A stretch of 64,000 nt of DNA from Isoetes taiwanensis (taxonomy: Eukaryota; Streptophyta; Lycopodiopsida; Isoetales; Isoetaceae): positions 14,733,255-14,797,254 of the forward strand of contig JAJEKV010000011.1 in NCBI GenBank assembly GCA_021234155.1, read 5' to 3'. Below are positions 1 through 10,941 of the stretch, in pieces (position 1 is the stretch's first letter; every line of letters starts with the position of its first letter). A program made the position numbers and the translations under genes. The notes under the pieces are model-generated. The model was not told where the DNA came from and did not search any database. It saw nothing but the letters and a program-made list of their open reading frames with translations.

Positions 1-185
1 TGCCTCGGCCGATTAACACGAGAATGCAAAGAAAGATGATTACCACGAACCTCTCAGGCCCTTTTTCCACAGTAGTCGCAAAATACGACTGCCATATATC
101 ATATAAGACACCATTTGTGACTCCAGGGCTAAAAATGAGACACACAAATTGAATCTTGCACTAAAATACTAGTGGAAAACCATGA

Positions 186-329
186 AAAAATAAGACATGT
201 CTTATTTTTAGTTATAATTCAAATAAGACTAGGTGTCTTATTTTATGGCGGGGGAAATCCCCCGGAATAAAATAAGACTCCATTAACAATCCAAACCTAT
301 CCCGAACCTAAATAAGACATGTCTTATTT
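186..329. repeat. Cluster of three AAATAAGAC palindromes
   Basis: Three short palindromes with the same arms (AAATAAGAC / GTCTTATTT) lie at 186-209 (perfect, 24 bp), 221-243 (imperfect) and 310-329 (perfect). A separate GGGGGAAATCCCCC palindrome lies between the second and third, near 249-262. No open frame or transposon end could be tied to them. They could be the core of a decayed foldback element or protein-binding sites. Confidence 0.6.
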
Positions 330-834
330 TTATAGTGGAAAAGTAAAATGTTTTTAAGACAATAGGTGGCCAAACATCATTTGATAAAATATGTGACATT
401 TAGAAATAAGACTACCGTGGAAAAAGGGCCTCATCATTCCTCGTTCCTTGTTCCCCTAACCTTGAACTTCATCTTCAACGATCGAGATGAAAAGCCCCAA
501 ATTCACATCCAATTTCAACGGCCAATGTCAAAACCCCTCTTTGCATCCCCTGCTCAAACACTCCATCCATCCCCTGCTCACAACCAACCGCCAAGATTTG
601 CTTCAATATTTTCATCCAACGGTTCACAACTATCGCCTATGTCCCCATACACCTGCAACAGATGATACATACATAAATCCCCCATGACCTGTCATCATCT
701 GGACCATTGGCTATTAAGCAGACGGCGGGGATTCAAGGGAGTCCATGGGGTATGCATGCACATGGGTTGTGGATGAGGGGGCATGAGAAACCCCCCTCAT
801 GCTATATAACTATAATAATATTAGGATATATACC

Positions 835-1610
835 CACCTTTTCGCTAAGTGCAACCTTATCGCTAAGTGCAACCTTTTTTATTTTTTTTTTAAATTTTAA
901 CCATTATTAGACCATCGAATTACCACATATAAACAATGGATACACCGAAATGTGCAAATACATGCACATATCAGTGGTTCGATCATGCAAAATGTGCAAT
1001 CTGATAAGCAAAATGTGCAACCTGATAAGCTCCGGTGAAGGCAGCACATGCAGCTACATCACACAGAGGCAGGAAAATAGAGAAAGGACACAGACGACTG
1101 ATCTGGCCTGAGATAAGAATGTGAAATCCAGAAAGAAATCTAGACAGAGGCATGCAAAATCGTCTGCTGGTGCCAGGAAGATCATTTGAAGCAAAAATCG
1201 AACCCCGATAAACACTTTACCAGCAGTAACCACCTAGGCATGGGCTCTGTGGCCCATTCTACTCTATTCTGGTGGCAGCCAGATCCACATAACGCCAAAT
1301 CCCGAGTAGAAGCAGCAGATGCAAGACCCAGATGCAACCGTAAATCAGATGCCCTGTAAAGCAGATGGAGCCCTGCACAAAACTAGAAGCAACCCAGCCA
1401 ATTCTGGCAACTCTGCTGCAGCCACTTCCAGATCCATGAATCTGGCCCCCGTCCCGCGAGATCATAGGAAGGAAACTAAGAAATAGCCAAAATCGAACCA
1501 TTGAAATAAAAGCCACTAAAAAAAAACAATCTCCCAACCCAACCTTTGGCCAAAATCTTAGAAACATCTACAGCAAACCTTCTGCAATAGGGTTTGCAAT
1601 AATCCCCTTT
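835..1610. repeat. Diverged interspersed repeat, partner near 23.64-24.3 kb
   Basis: Both places start with the same string (AAGTGCAACC followed by a T-rich run and TTAACCATT) and share later short blocks such as AGGCATGCAAAA and GAACCCCG. The two copies are otherwise poorly alike, so a common origin is likely but not proven. No domain is recognisable. The open frame on the minus strand at 1,259-1,567 has no recognisable features and is probably chance. Confidence 0.35.
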
Positions 1611-1736
1611 GTGAATTTTTATATTAATATCCTCTTATTTGAAAATATATTCATTTGTACCATGTATCCATAGGCCATGCGTTCATACCAGTTTTTAGCA
1701 AGAATTCCACGTTTGTATTTTTATAAACTAATAATA

Positions 1737-1881
1737 TGTAACGTTCCTAACCGACATGCCCTTAACTAACTGGGCAAAACCGTCTAGACGTTTATGAGTA
1801 GTCGCTTCTACCCATTTATGCCGGTGTCTCGGGAACGCGACACCCAGATCCACTTGAGGAATTTTCCATGGGTTCGTTACA
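1737..1881 (-). repeat. 145-bp segment equal to the TRIM LTR
   Basis: On the minus strand this segment runs from TGTAACGAACCCATGG to GTTAGGAACGTTACA and closely matches the 145-bp LTRs at 59,568-59,712 and 60,895-61,039. It forms the 3' end of the large solo LTR in its own orientation. Either the miniature element took its LTR from the end of the large LTR, or a solo TRIM LTR sits exactly at the edge. The first is simpler because the flanking TAATA duplication belongs to the whole 2.68 kb. Confidence 0.7.
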
Positions 1882-4417
1882 ACAACATAATCCAAGGAAA
1901 TATCAAACTCTGAGCGACAAAAGCAAAGAACATAGCCAAAATAACAAAACATCAGAAACATAGCTCCGGGACAATGGGAAGCTCAGCCAACCTATATGCA
2001 GGCCCTGTTAGCAGAGAAATGCCCAGCCAGCTCACATTCCGAGCCCCGTTGGCGGAGTTGGTGGGGTAAACCTCGTATGCACATACCCTTCCCAGCCCAC
2101 GTCTGGCGCTGGAGGACCTCTTACCATGGAGTCACCGGAGTTGACATACAACCTTACTGGGAAGCTACGCCCATGAGGAGGCCACGCCCGGTGTCACAGA
2201 GCATAGATACAAAGAACACAGATGACATGAGAATGGCGGAATTACCCAGGCCACCGAACGTGGAAGTCTGACCCCGGAGGATCCAATAGACATCAAGTTA
2301 CCAAAACAACATGCAAAGACCATGACATGTGATGTGATGTTCATTAGAATATTTACTAAACACATGTGCCTAGATCATAATCTGCCCCTTGCTGAAGTTG
2401 CCCATATATGTTGAAGTAGCTTATCCAATGCTCCATGTTTACCTTCATGTAATTCCCTTGCCAAAGTTATTCATACATCCTAAACCATGTTGAAGTAGCA
2501 ACTCCATGATGAAGCACTTGATAGCAATCCAACCATCGATGTTGAACCCTGCCCTTTTGGCAGCAAATCTATGACCTTACCAACATATCAAGAGCACTAT
2601 GATCACAATACAAACATGTCGAGGAAGTCACAAGCATGGTTGTCATATTGATGTGAATCCAACACCTATGTACTTCATCGGTTACGCCAACACTGCTCCA
2701 TGCCATAGCCATTCTTAAAAGCCTCCATAAGCTTCATATGACTCTCTTGGCCAAACTATTCAATCCCAGATCATGCCTTACCTTCAAAGTTCCATGTCAA
2801 TAGCTATAATTCAATCATGAGCTATGGTTTTAATACATTTTAATAAGCCTACTTTCCATAACTAATGAAAAATCTCACAACCCAGCACTTTCACTTAAGA
2901 ATCAACGTAACATGATGATCGCAACTGCATGTAATCCTTGCCACATTACTTGAATCATAGCTCCGCCTTTAGGAGCCAAAACAACACAGATGGCACAATT
3001 CTTGAGCTTCAAGCTCAACTCACCGATTAGCTACCCAGATGCTCATATTCTCCTTTACTTCTATCAAGGAGGATCTACTTAAGAGCCATCTCATAGGTCA
3101 ATCTGTCAGGTTCTTTACCATAAAGTTATCAACCTTTATATTTCATACTAATTCAATTAGATTATAATCATTCAAAGTATATTCTTGTGACTATTCTGAG
3201 CAATCGGTGGCAGTCTTCACTGGTTCCATCCACATACAAGGCAACTGAGCCCCATCCAAAAGGTTTATTTCTTAATTTAACTCCTTAGATTAGCAACAAA
3301 TACTAAACCAAAGCAACATAGAGACCAGTTAGTTCTAAACTTGTAGATGTCCAGCAAAGAAGATTCAAGACATACCAAATCCGTTGATTCAAGCCCACAT
3401 TGGCACTTCTGTAGAGGATCATTTTTGTTTTAGACTGCGACCACAGTTTCTTTTGGATTTTATTGGAAACCCACTGGCTCAAATTTTTTTCCACTGATAA
3501 TGCCTCATCCCAATGGATATCCCATCTCCCCAGCCATGTAGTAACATCCTGAGCCCATCCTTTATCCTTGCTAGGTAGAAAAGCCTTATGAGGGAGTCGC
3601 ATGTCATCCATTAGGGATATTTTTTTTAATATCTAATACATCTGATCATGGCTTCTCCTTCTAATGGCAACATGCCACTTTCAATTAACATCATCTGATA
3701 TGGTGTCTGAGCCTTAACTCCCAATTCCAGACGTATAAATTTTTTTTGTATTTGCTCAAGGTCTTCGCATAGTCCTCGTGTGAGACTAGGACCCCATATC
3801 TCGTTAAAGCATTTTCAGATCTTCTTGCCTCTGAATCAGTCCTTCTAGATATGTTTCTACTCACTTATCTTCCGTAGCCTTATGAGCCTCTAACAAATTC
3901 ATAAATATTCGCATGCGAAAATCATGTACAGACTAATCATGGCAACTCATAGCATCTCAATTGATCAATAGCAAAACCCACCTGATAATTTCTTCATTCA
4001 TAGACCTCTGGACCCCTTGCAATTGATTGCACCTCCAAAGATCGTCTTCTAACTCCAAGAATCAACCTGCAGAAGAACATATATAGTGCAGTCAATTCTG
4101 ACTCATCATCACTATTTGTGTCATAACTTTTGCATACGGATGAGTTTCGACCTGATCAGATCCATTCCGGAATGCTTACTTCAAGATATTTCCAGAAAAA
4201 TAAAAATCACCTGAAAAGGATCTCGGGTTGCCGAGATATGATGCTTCCAAGGTCGGGCTCCAAAACTGCCCAGAATTGCTCCCTGCCTTCATGCTCTGCA
4301 ACAATCCTTTTGCCAAACAGACAAAACCCTGAACTCATGCTGGATACATGTTATACATGTGTACATACGTACATAAGTACATATATACTGGCCCATCAAG
4401 TGCCCAGGTCTGTTACA
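1737..4417 (-). mobile_element. Solo LTR, 2.68 kb, TSD TAATA
   Basis: The stretch begins TGTAAC and ends GTTACA, and is bordered on both sides by TAATA (1,732-1,736 and 4,418-4,422), the 5-bp target duplication expected of an LTR insertion. Its middle (about 1,890-2,400) aligns with the LTRs at 7,380 and 10,942 (shared blocks such as GGACAATGGG and CTGGAGGACCTCTTACCATG), so it belongs to the same or a sister family. No internal region is left: it is a product of LTR-LTR recombination. Orientation follows from its homologues, which carry gag on the minus strand. Confidence 0.8.
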
Positions 4418-4509
4418 TAATATCCTCTTTATTTAGATTTTTTTCATTTGTACCCCATTTCCACATATAAAGTTGAATCCCACGTTTGTATTTTTATAAA
4501 CTAATAATA

Positions 4510-4830
4510 GGGTAAAAGCATGCTACGGTGTACCACTTTTGGAACCCTCAAAAGTACCTACACTGGGTACTTTTAAAACTGGCACTTTCTGTTTTTCTTT
4601 CCATTAAAATCAATCGAAATTTTTTGAATTGAAGGTCAATAACATGTCAATCTATAGTATTAGAGGATAACAATACTATTAAAGACTAATATAAATGGAT
4701 TAACTCTCAAACTTATTATTTATTGCAGCATTTATGCAAGTTCCCAGTACCCAGTGCTGGGTACTTTTCTGGGTAGTTTTGCACTCCCTAAAAAGTACTT
4801 TAGATGGTACACCCTAGCATGCTTTCACCC
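4510..4830. mobile_element. MITE-like foldback element, 321 bp
   Basis: The ends are inverted repeats: GGGTAAAAGCATGCTACGGT on the left, and GGGTGAAAGCATGCTAGGGT when the right end is read in reverse. Inner arms carry GTACC/GGTAC motifs and a TACCCAGTGCTGGGTA palindrome near 4,750. AATA borders both sides, but so does a larger duplication of about 53 bp (4,421-4,473 and 4,831-4,883). No coding capacity. The superfamily was not identified. Confidence 0.7.
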
Positions 4831-4883
4831 AATATCCTCTTTATTTACATTTTTTTCATTTGTACCCCATTTCCACATATAAA

Positions 4884-7379
4884 GTTGACCCATGGCACAT
4901 TAACTAGATAATTAGACATTAGGAACTTTTAGATAATGAATTCATTATAGATCAATTAGCCTTACCATTATAACATAAAGGCAATGAATCGAAATCCCAC
5001 TATCTCTTCAAGTTGTGCATGGAGATTCTTCAATTCTTTAGAAGTTTGGATCTCGAAGCAAACTTAATGGAAGTTGCACCTAAGAGGTAGTTTTTCTCAA
5101 ATTCCAAATATCCTGCTCTGAATAATATATGGTTTCAACATTTTGCTTTAATAGGGTTTCCAGCGACAATCTAACATACTTGCTTAATGACATGCTTTTG
5201 CGCATGCACTTAGAAATGGAGGAGTATTTAATTTCAAAAGACATTGGGTTTCAGAATAAAGTTCTGACCACTGATTTAGGGTACTGTCCAGGTTCAATAG
5301 CTTCCAATTTGCACAAGTTATTGCTTGCTTCATAGCCTTGTTGTTATGATGGCACAAATTTTGAGAGCTAAAATTGTGTTATTGTGAGTACTCTGGTTCT
5401 TTTGTTGCAATACCACAATTATTCACATAGTACATGTCGCCAATCCAGCTATTCACAAGCAAAAAATAAAAATAGATTTCCACTATAACATACACATATA
5501 CAAAAGACACGAAAAATTAAAAACAATAGAAACAAGTCACATTATATATTTTTGAATTCCTGGCCTTTCATATATAAGATCACAAAATACTCACAAGAAA
5601 GGAAGAACCAATACCCATTACTTGGCTGCAAATATCAGCTAAAACTTGAATATCAGTCTCTTTTATTATTTTAGTGGCAGAATATCGGAGCCACTATCGA
5701 ACATGCACGATAAATCCTATGCAGATTATTATCGAACCATATGCCCTTGTGAAATCTAGTAAGCCCACAACACAATCCACTCCCATAAAAATCTGTTCAT
5801 GCATGCTTCTATCTCTAGACAAAATTATCCAACATATGTTATCCTATAGCATCCAACCTAGATCGAGACTTGGACTCTATCTTAATAATCTTCACTTGCA
5901 CCTATGCTCTATATATATATTTCTAAGTAAGCCTCCTTCCCTAGCACCAACCAAGACAATAATTTGGTGCTATCAATATCTAATACACAGCACCAAGCAA
6001 AACTTATTCTACCAAGCAGGCAACAGTCCAACCAAAACAACTGCACCATCTTAAGACCTATAGAGAACAAAACTTCAACATTGTACTTGGCAAAGAACCA
6101 TCGATTATAGCCACAGCTGAGGCCTAAGACATCTACACTACTACAAGACACCTAAGAAAAGCGTGCACATATCTTTCTGTGGTGGATTCCTTTAGCACTT
6201 ATCTATCAGAAGCAAAGATTCAACTTTCTTATTTTATAAGCAGCACAACAAATGAGACACAAGCAATCTGATCTCAAAAACCCTAAAATCCATCCAAAAC
6301 AAGCAGATTTGATCTCTAAGCAACGTAAAATGCCTTCGAATCATCCAATTTCGAGCCTAAAATTGACTTCAGGTTTTCACGACATGCGAGACCTTGAGGG
6401 TGAGGGGAGGGGAGGAGAGGGGAAGGGATGTAAAACGGATGCTCCAATGAACTCAACCTGCATGCAAGAAAGATAATCAACTCAACAATTTGTAGAAACG
6501 ATTATTCAAAGGCAAGTGTTCGCTTTATAAACTTTAAATTTATTGTTCATGTAAATGGCAATCTAAGTTTTTGCTTGGTTAATGCCTCCTGTTTGATTGA
6601 ACATCCTTGAAAGCTCTGCCATATTTGATCACTACGGTTCCACAAGCTGCACATTAGAAATGATTACTGGAATAGAACAGTGGCAAATAGCATTAAGGAC
6701 TATTTCTAGGATGGGTCTTATGATACAACCAAGTGGCCAAGAAGCAGTGTGTTCTCATTGAGCGTTGTAAAATCATTGAGTACAAATCGCTTCCCCTACT
6801 ATGGGTAGAAAATTTAGAAGAACTTGAAAATTAAACTAGTAAAAGGTGTGCCCAGCGTTGCTAGGCTAATATCCAAGCATGTGTTTTTACTCGGCCTAAC
6901 GCCCTAGTAAATGTGTCCCTGGGCTAATGTCACGGCACATGTTTTTACTCTGCCTCGGACGTTATTTGCTTTTGTAATTATTTTTGTTATTGAAATTGTC
7001 TAATGTCCGTGGGCATATGCATTCATGGATTTCAACAGAGAAAACAATGCTTTATAAGGAATATGGGGGACAGTTAAATCTACCTTTAGAGACAAAAATC
7101 TAGAAAGACAAATCCAAAGTTGATGTTGAAAATGTCATTCTTAGAAGTAGTTAAGTATATCAATAAAAATAAATACAAAAATATAAAACACAAAATCTTG
7201 TCCTGGCTCATTGATGTATTTTAGTTCATGATGGAACTCTAAATATACATCTCCACATGACGCATATCACCAAGGGCCTAATATTTTACTTTATTGGATG
7301 CTCCCGTGATATCTTCACTTCTCTGACAAATAACATCTTAGTCGGGGTAAAAATGAAATGCATGGGCGAGTCATTGATT
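4884..7379. other. No recognisable gene
   Basis: About 2.5 kb of AT-rich sequence with scattered short frames, none with a recognisable domain, conserved motif or convincing splice structure. A G-rich purine run lies at 6,400-6,430. Nothing further could be supported. Confidence 0.5.
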
Positions 7380-9090
7380 TATGACAAGCCTGTCGAGTTG
7401 ACCCTCTTGACAACTTGTGATCTTGTCAAAACTTTACGAGATCGAGGTTGGTGTGGAACTTTAATCAACTTAATGTTGATGAAGAATTTAATCTTCTGAT
7501 GGACAATTGAAAATGATTCACTTTATGTATATAACTAATATCCAACTATTGTAATATAGTCTCAAAAAAAATACATCTATAATGGATTTATCAACACCAA
7601 AACTAAGATTCGGCTTCTAGAAAAATCCAAACTCAGCCACGATCCTGAGCAGTATCGCTGCTACTGGCCCGAGCACCACCTTGCTCAATCATTGCATGCA
7701 CTCAAAGGGGCTAGTCCTCGTGACTCAGTGGGGATCACATAACTGCCTCTGCATGCATAGAACATCTTGAAAGTCTTGGACAACAAAATATAAACATCTT
7801 AGAACCTATGGTTCAATGCTAGACAATGACAACAAAGTAAACATCATGAACATCCAGAACAAAGAACATAACCAAAGTACTAAACCATCATAAACAAACT
7901 ACGGGACAATGGGTAGCTCGGCCAGCCTACATACATGCCTCATTAGCAGGATAACGCTCAGCCAGCTTATATTCCAAGCCCTGTAACGAGGTGGTGAAGT
8001 GAACCTCGTATCCGCATACCCTTTCAGCCCACGTCTGGCACTGGAGGACCTCTTACCATGGGAGTTCATAAGAGTTTACTGAAGTAGCATCCTCGACCGG
8101 AGAACCATGCTCGGTGTCACAGAGCATAAATACAAGGAAGATAGAACATGATTCATATCGAAGCAACCCAGGCCACCGAACCTGGAAGTCCGCCCCCAGA
8201 GGATCCAAGTACATAATAAAATACCAAGATACTGTGACACAATGACTAAAACGATGAAATGTATTGTTCATTAGTTATTTACCATATACATGTGTCTAAA
8301 CCATACCCTTACCACTTGCCGAAGTTGCCCATAGAACCTGCCCATGTTGTAGTAATTTCGGTGATGAAATCCCGATAACCAACCAACCCAGGTGATATAG
8401 CAAGCTGGAACCACTTCTTTGGTGTAGATATAGTCCACTTCAGACATTAATTTCTTAAGCCATCTTTAACTAAGTTTTTAATGTTTTATAATTTAAATAC
8501 CACTTCCTTAGCTAATAAATTTAATAGCACAATTAATATAAAGCCTCAAAATTATGTCTTTCCAGCTTAAATTCCATAGGGTGTCTTGACCGCAATTGTC
8601 TGGAACACTTCTCAAGTAGCCCCAAGGCTAGCCTCATCTCCATGAGCAAGCCCATACAATTATCTGAGTTGTTTACTTATAAAAGAGAGATTTATTCTTT
8701 CTTAGCGTGTTATATTCAAGCAATGCAGAGCACATATTATTTCCACGTGTTTCATCCAAATCTCTTGCAGGGGGGCCTGGGCGTACTCTGTGGATGGTCG
8801 GTCCTCAATCCAAGCCGTTGAACTTTCTATTGTTTTCCTTTGAACTACTAACATATTTATTTGCAGCTAAATATGAATTAATTAACAAGCAATGAACAAA
8901 AGTAACAATTAGGATAGAAATATAACAAACAAAAAGCAAGGAACATTCCAAATCCGGCGCTGTGGCAGTTCCCAAAACACATCGATTCATCAAATTTGAG
9001 GCTCTTCCCAGGCAAATTGGCCCTACCTTCTCCAAGCAATTTCAAGCTGTTTTCAAATGATTTTGTTGTCTCAACCAAATAGCCAACAAG
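7380..9090 (-). mobile_element. 3' LTR of a Ty3-like element (truncated)
   Basis: Aligns along its whole length with 10,942-12,019 plus 13,201-about 13,860 (the latter interrupted by a LINE). It begins TATGACAAGCCTGTCGAG where the other LTR has TGTGACAACCCTGCCGAG. The right side stops matching near 9,090, so about 600 bp of the LTR are missing. The element reads on the minus strand, so this copy is the 3' LTR. It holds the pre-insertion (empty) version of the LINE target at 8,446-8,459. Confidence 0.8.
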
Positions 9091-9171
9091 GCTATAGTCT
9101 CTCCTTCTAAAATTTAACCCATGTCCTCATGGGTCGATCCCATGAACTATCTTGCTTACTTAGTAAGTATA

Positions 9172-9708
9172 CTAACAATCTGAAGCAAAATAGACAATTG
9201 TTATAGGCGATGAGATAAAATCAAAGCTATTACCAATCTTACCTAGGATTCGCACTATAGAAGCTTCCTGAGCACCGTCACCTGGAGCTTCTGCGATGCA
9301 AATAGTCATTTGATGTGGCAGCTCTAGCTTCACCACTTTGCGACCTTCAAACAATAGTCCTATCATCTGAATCCCATCTTTCTTTTGGCTAATGCTCCCT
9401 TTGATTCCATCGAGGCTCTCCACGGCTTCTACCTCTGCCAACATTTGGATTACGATTAAATCTTCCTCCTCCCATGGGCAATTATTCCTTGAGTGTCCCA
9501 CTTCTCTACAACGGAAACAACGCCTCTCCTCAAGGTCCTGTTTTCTTTCCTCATCAGTGAGTGGTAGTAGCAACTTACTTCCAGTCTGGATACTACTTGT
9601 CCAATTCCTGTTATTACTTTGAACTTCCACAGATAAACTAGCATATGGCTCTTCTCTAAATGATCGTCTCCGGCTATATGAATTCTCAACTGACCAAGAG
9701 GACGCCAT
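9172..9708 (-). pseudogene. Gag C-terminal part with CCHC zinc knuckle
   Basis: A minus-strand frame of about 178 codons belonging to the gag protein of an LTR retrotransposon, which packages the element's RNA. It contains CFRCREVGHSRNNC, a perfect CX2CX4HX4C nucleic-acid-binding knuckle. The N-terminal part of the same gag lies at 10,199-10,835; a LINE fragment separates the two. Protease, reverse transcriptase and integrase are absent: only about 80 bp lie between this frame and the 3' LTR, so pol has been deleted and the copy cannot move by itself. Confidence 0.8.
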
Positions 9709-9710
9709 AA

Positions 9711-10198
9711 GGACGGGTTCCCATTACCTCAGAATTGAGACAGGTCGTTGGGGGGTGAATGGCGGGCACGGGATCCCCAGGGAGGAGAGGATATGTCAGT
9801 GTTGTGAGATGCACGTGATAGAGGATGAGCACCATGCCCTCCAGCGGTGCCCAGCATATGCCCATGTCCGAGCAGTGCACACTGATCTTAGATGCTCTGA
9901 CACACCACTACATCAGTTACTCGCATCACCTATGGTAGCGTGACTGGGAGCTTACATCCTGCAGATTTCGGCCGTCAGACTTGCTCTTCTGGGGCATGGT
10001 ATTTGAGAGCCTACTGTTAGGGTTTTTCCTCCCAAGTGGGGGTTTTTTCATCCCGGTAGTAGGGTTCTACTGTACAGTTACATTGTTTGTTTTTTGTGTT
10101 GGGGTTTTTGGTTTTTTTGCCTGTTCTGTGCCGTCTCATAGGCCTCTGGCCTCCGTGGACGTTAAAATAAACTTCCTTCCTTCCTTCCTTCCTTTGAG
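9711..10198 (+). mobile_element. 5'-truncated LINE fragment inserted in gag
   Basis: Encodes the last part of a LINE ORF2 with the C-terminal zinc-knuckle pattern CQCCEMHVIEDEHHALQRC, the same as in the LINE at 42.2-43.1 kb. The 3' end has the shared tail seen in other copies (CTCCGTGGACGTTAAAATAA) followed by a (CTTC)n run at about 10,172-10,196. The gag sequence continues on either side. No clear target duplication was found. Confidence 0.75.
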
Positions 10199-10835
10199 TA
10201 CCCACTGCAACTTTTTCTGCTAAATCTGCTTTCCGATTTTTGGCAATTCTTACTACCTCCTCTAGATCCGTATATGCCACTCCAGACATAGTACTTTTGA
10301 TATCAACATGGAGTCCTTTCACAAATCTAGCACACATCTTAGCTTTATCAACAATAGGACAATGTGGTTGCAATCTTCTAAACTTTTCATTGTACTCTGT
10401 CACGGTCCCCGTTTGCGTCAAATCTAAGAACTCATTCATTTTATCAACTTTATATCCTAGGGGCGTAAAATGTCCCTAAAAGGCCTTTTTGAACTCTTCC
10501 CACGTTGCTTGGCTAGGTCTCTTATTCATGTCAGTTAGGCAAGTCTCCCACCGGACTCTTGCAAAACCTACCAACATTGCTTGAGCAAGAAGAGCTTTTA
10601 CGAAATCTTGTGCTTTGATCAAATAGAACACTCCACAGAACTAGGCATCGGCATCATCTCCTGTTGTAATCTCTCCTATAAAAAATTTCCTTTTGGCGTC
10701 CTTTAACACCTTCTCAATTGTTTTCTCATCCTCAGTCTTTTGATGTGACATGCTTTGTTGCAGAGATTGCTGAATAGCTTGCAGGATATTAGTTGCATCT
10801 TGAGGTCCATCTCCTCTTTCTCCACTAGCATCCAT
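10199..10835 (-). pseudogene. Gag N-terminal part, Ty3-like
   Basis: Starts at MDASGERGDGP (10,835, reading left) and includes a Retrotrans_gag-like block around YNEKFRRLQPHCPIVD and FVKGLHVDIK. Two in-frame stops interrupt it, one near 10,641 and one near 10,480, so this is a dead copy. The start lies about 100 bp inside the primer binding site, the usual position for gag. Confidence 0.75.
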
Positions 10836-10926
10836 GATCTCCTATTACTCTGCATTTAGACAACAAGAGCATTAACAAACCACCTGAAGAACACGAATCA
10901 TTTCCAAATTCCCTCTAAATCAACTT

Positions 10927-10939
10927 GGCTCTGATATCA
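10927..10939 (-). promoter_or_regulatory. Primer binding site (tRNA-iMet type)
   Basis: Read on the minus strand, TGATATCAGAGCC directly follows the LTR end (TTGTCACA GT). It matches the initiator-tRNA-Met primer site TGGTATCAGAGC used by many plant LTR retrotransposons, with one mismatch. It fixes the direction of the element and shows that 10,942 onward is the 5' LTR. Confidence 0.8.
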
Positions 10940-10941
10940 AC

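Noticed and set aside
10172-10197. (CTTC)n run as an independent microsatellite
   Set aside because: It is the 3' tail of the LINE fragment, whose family tail directly precedes it.
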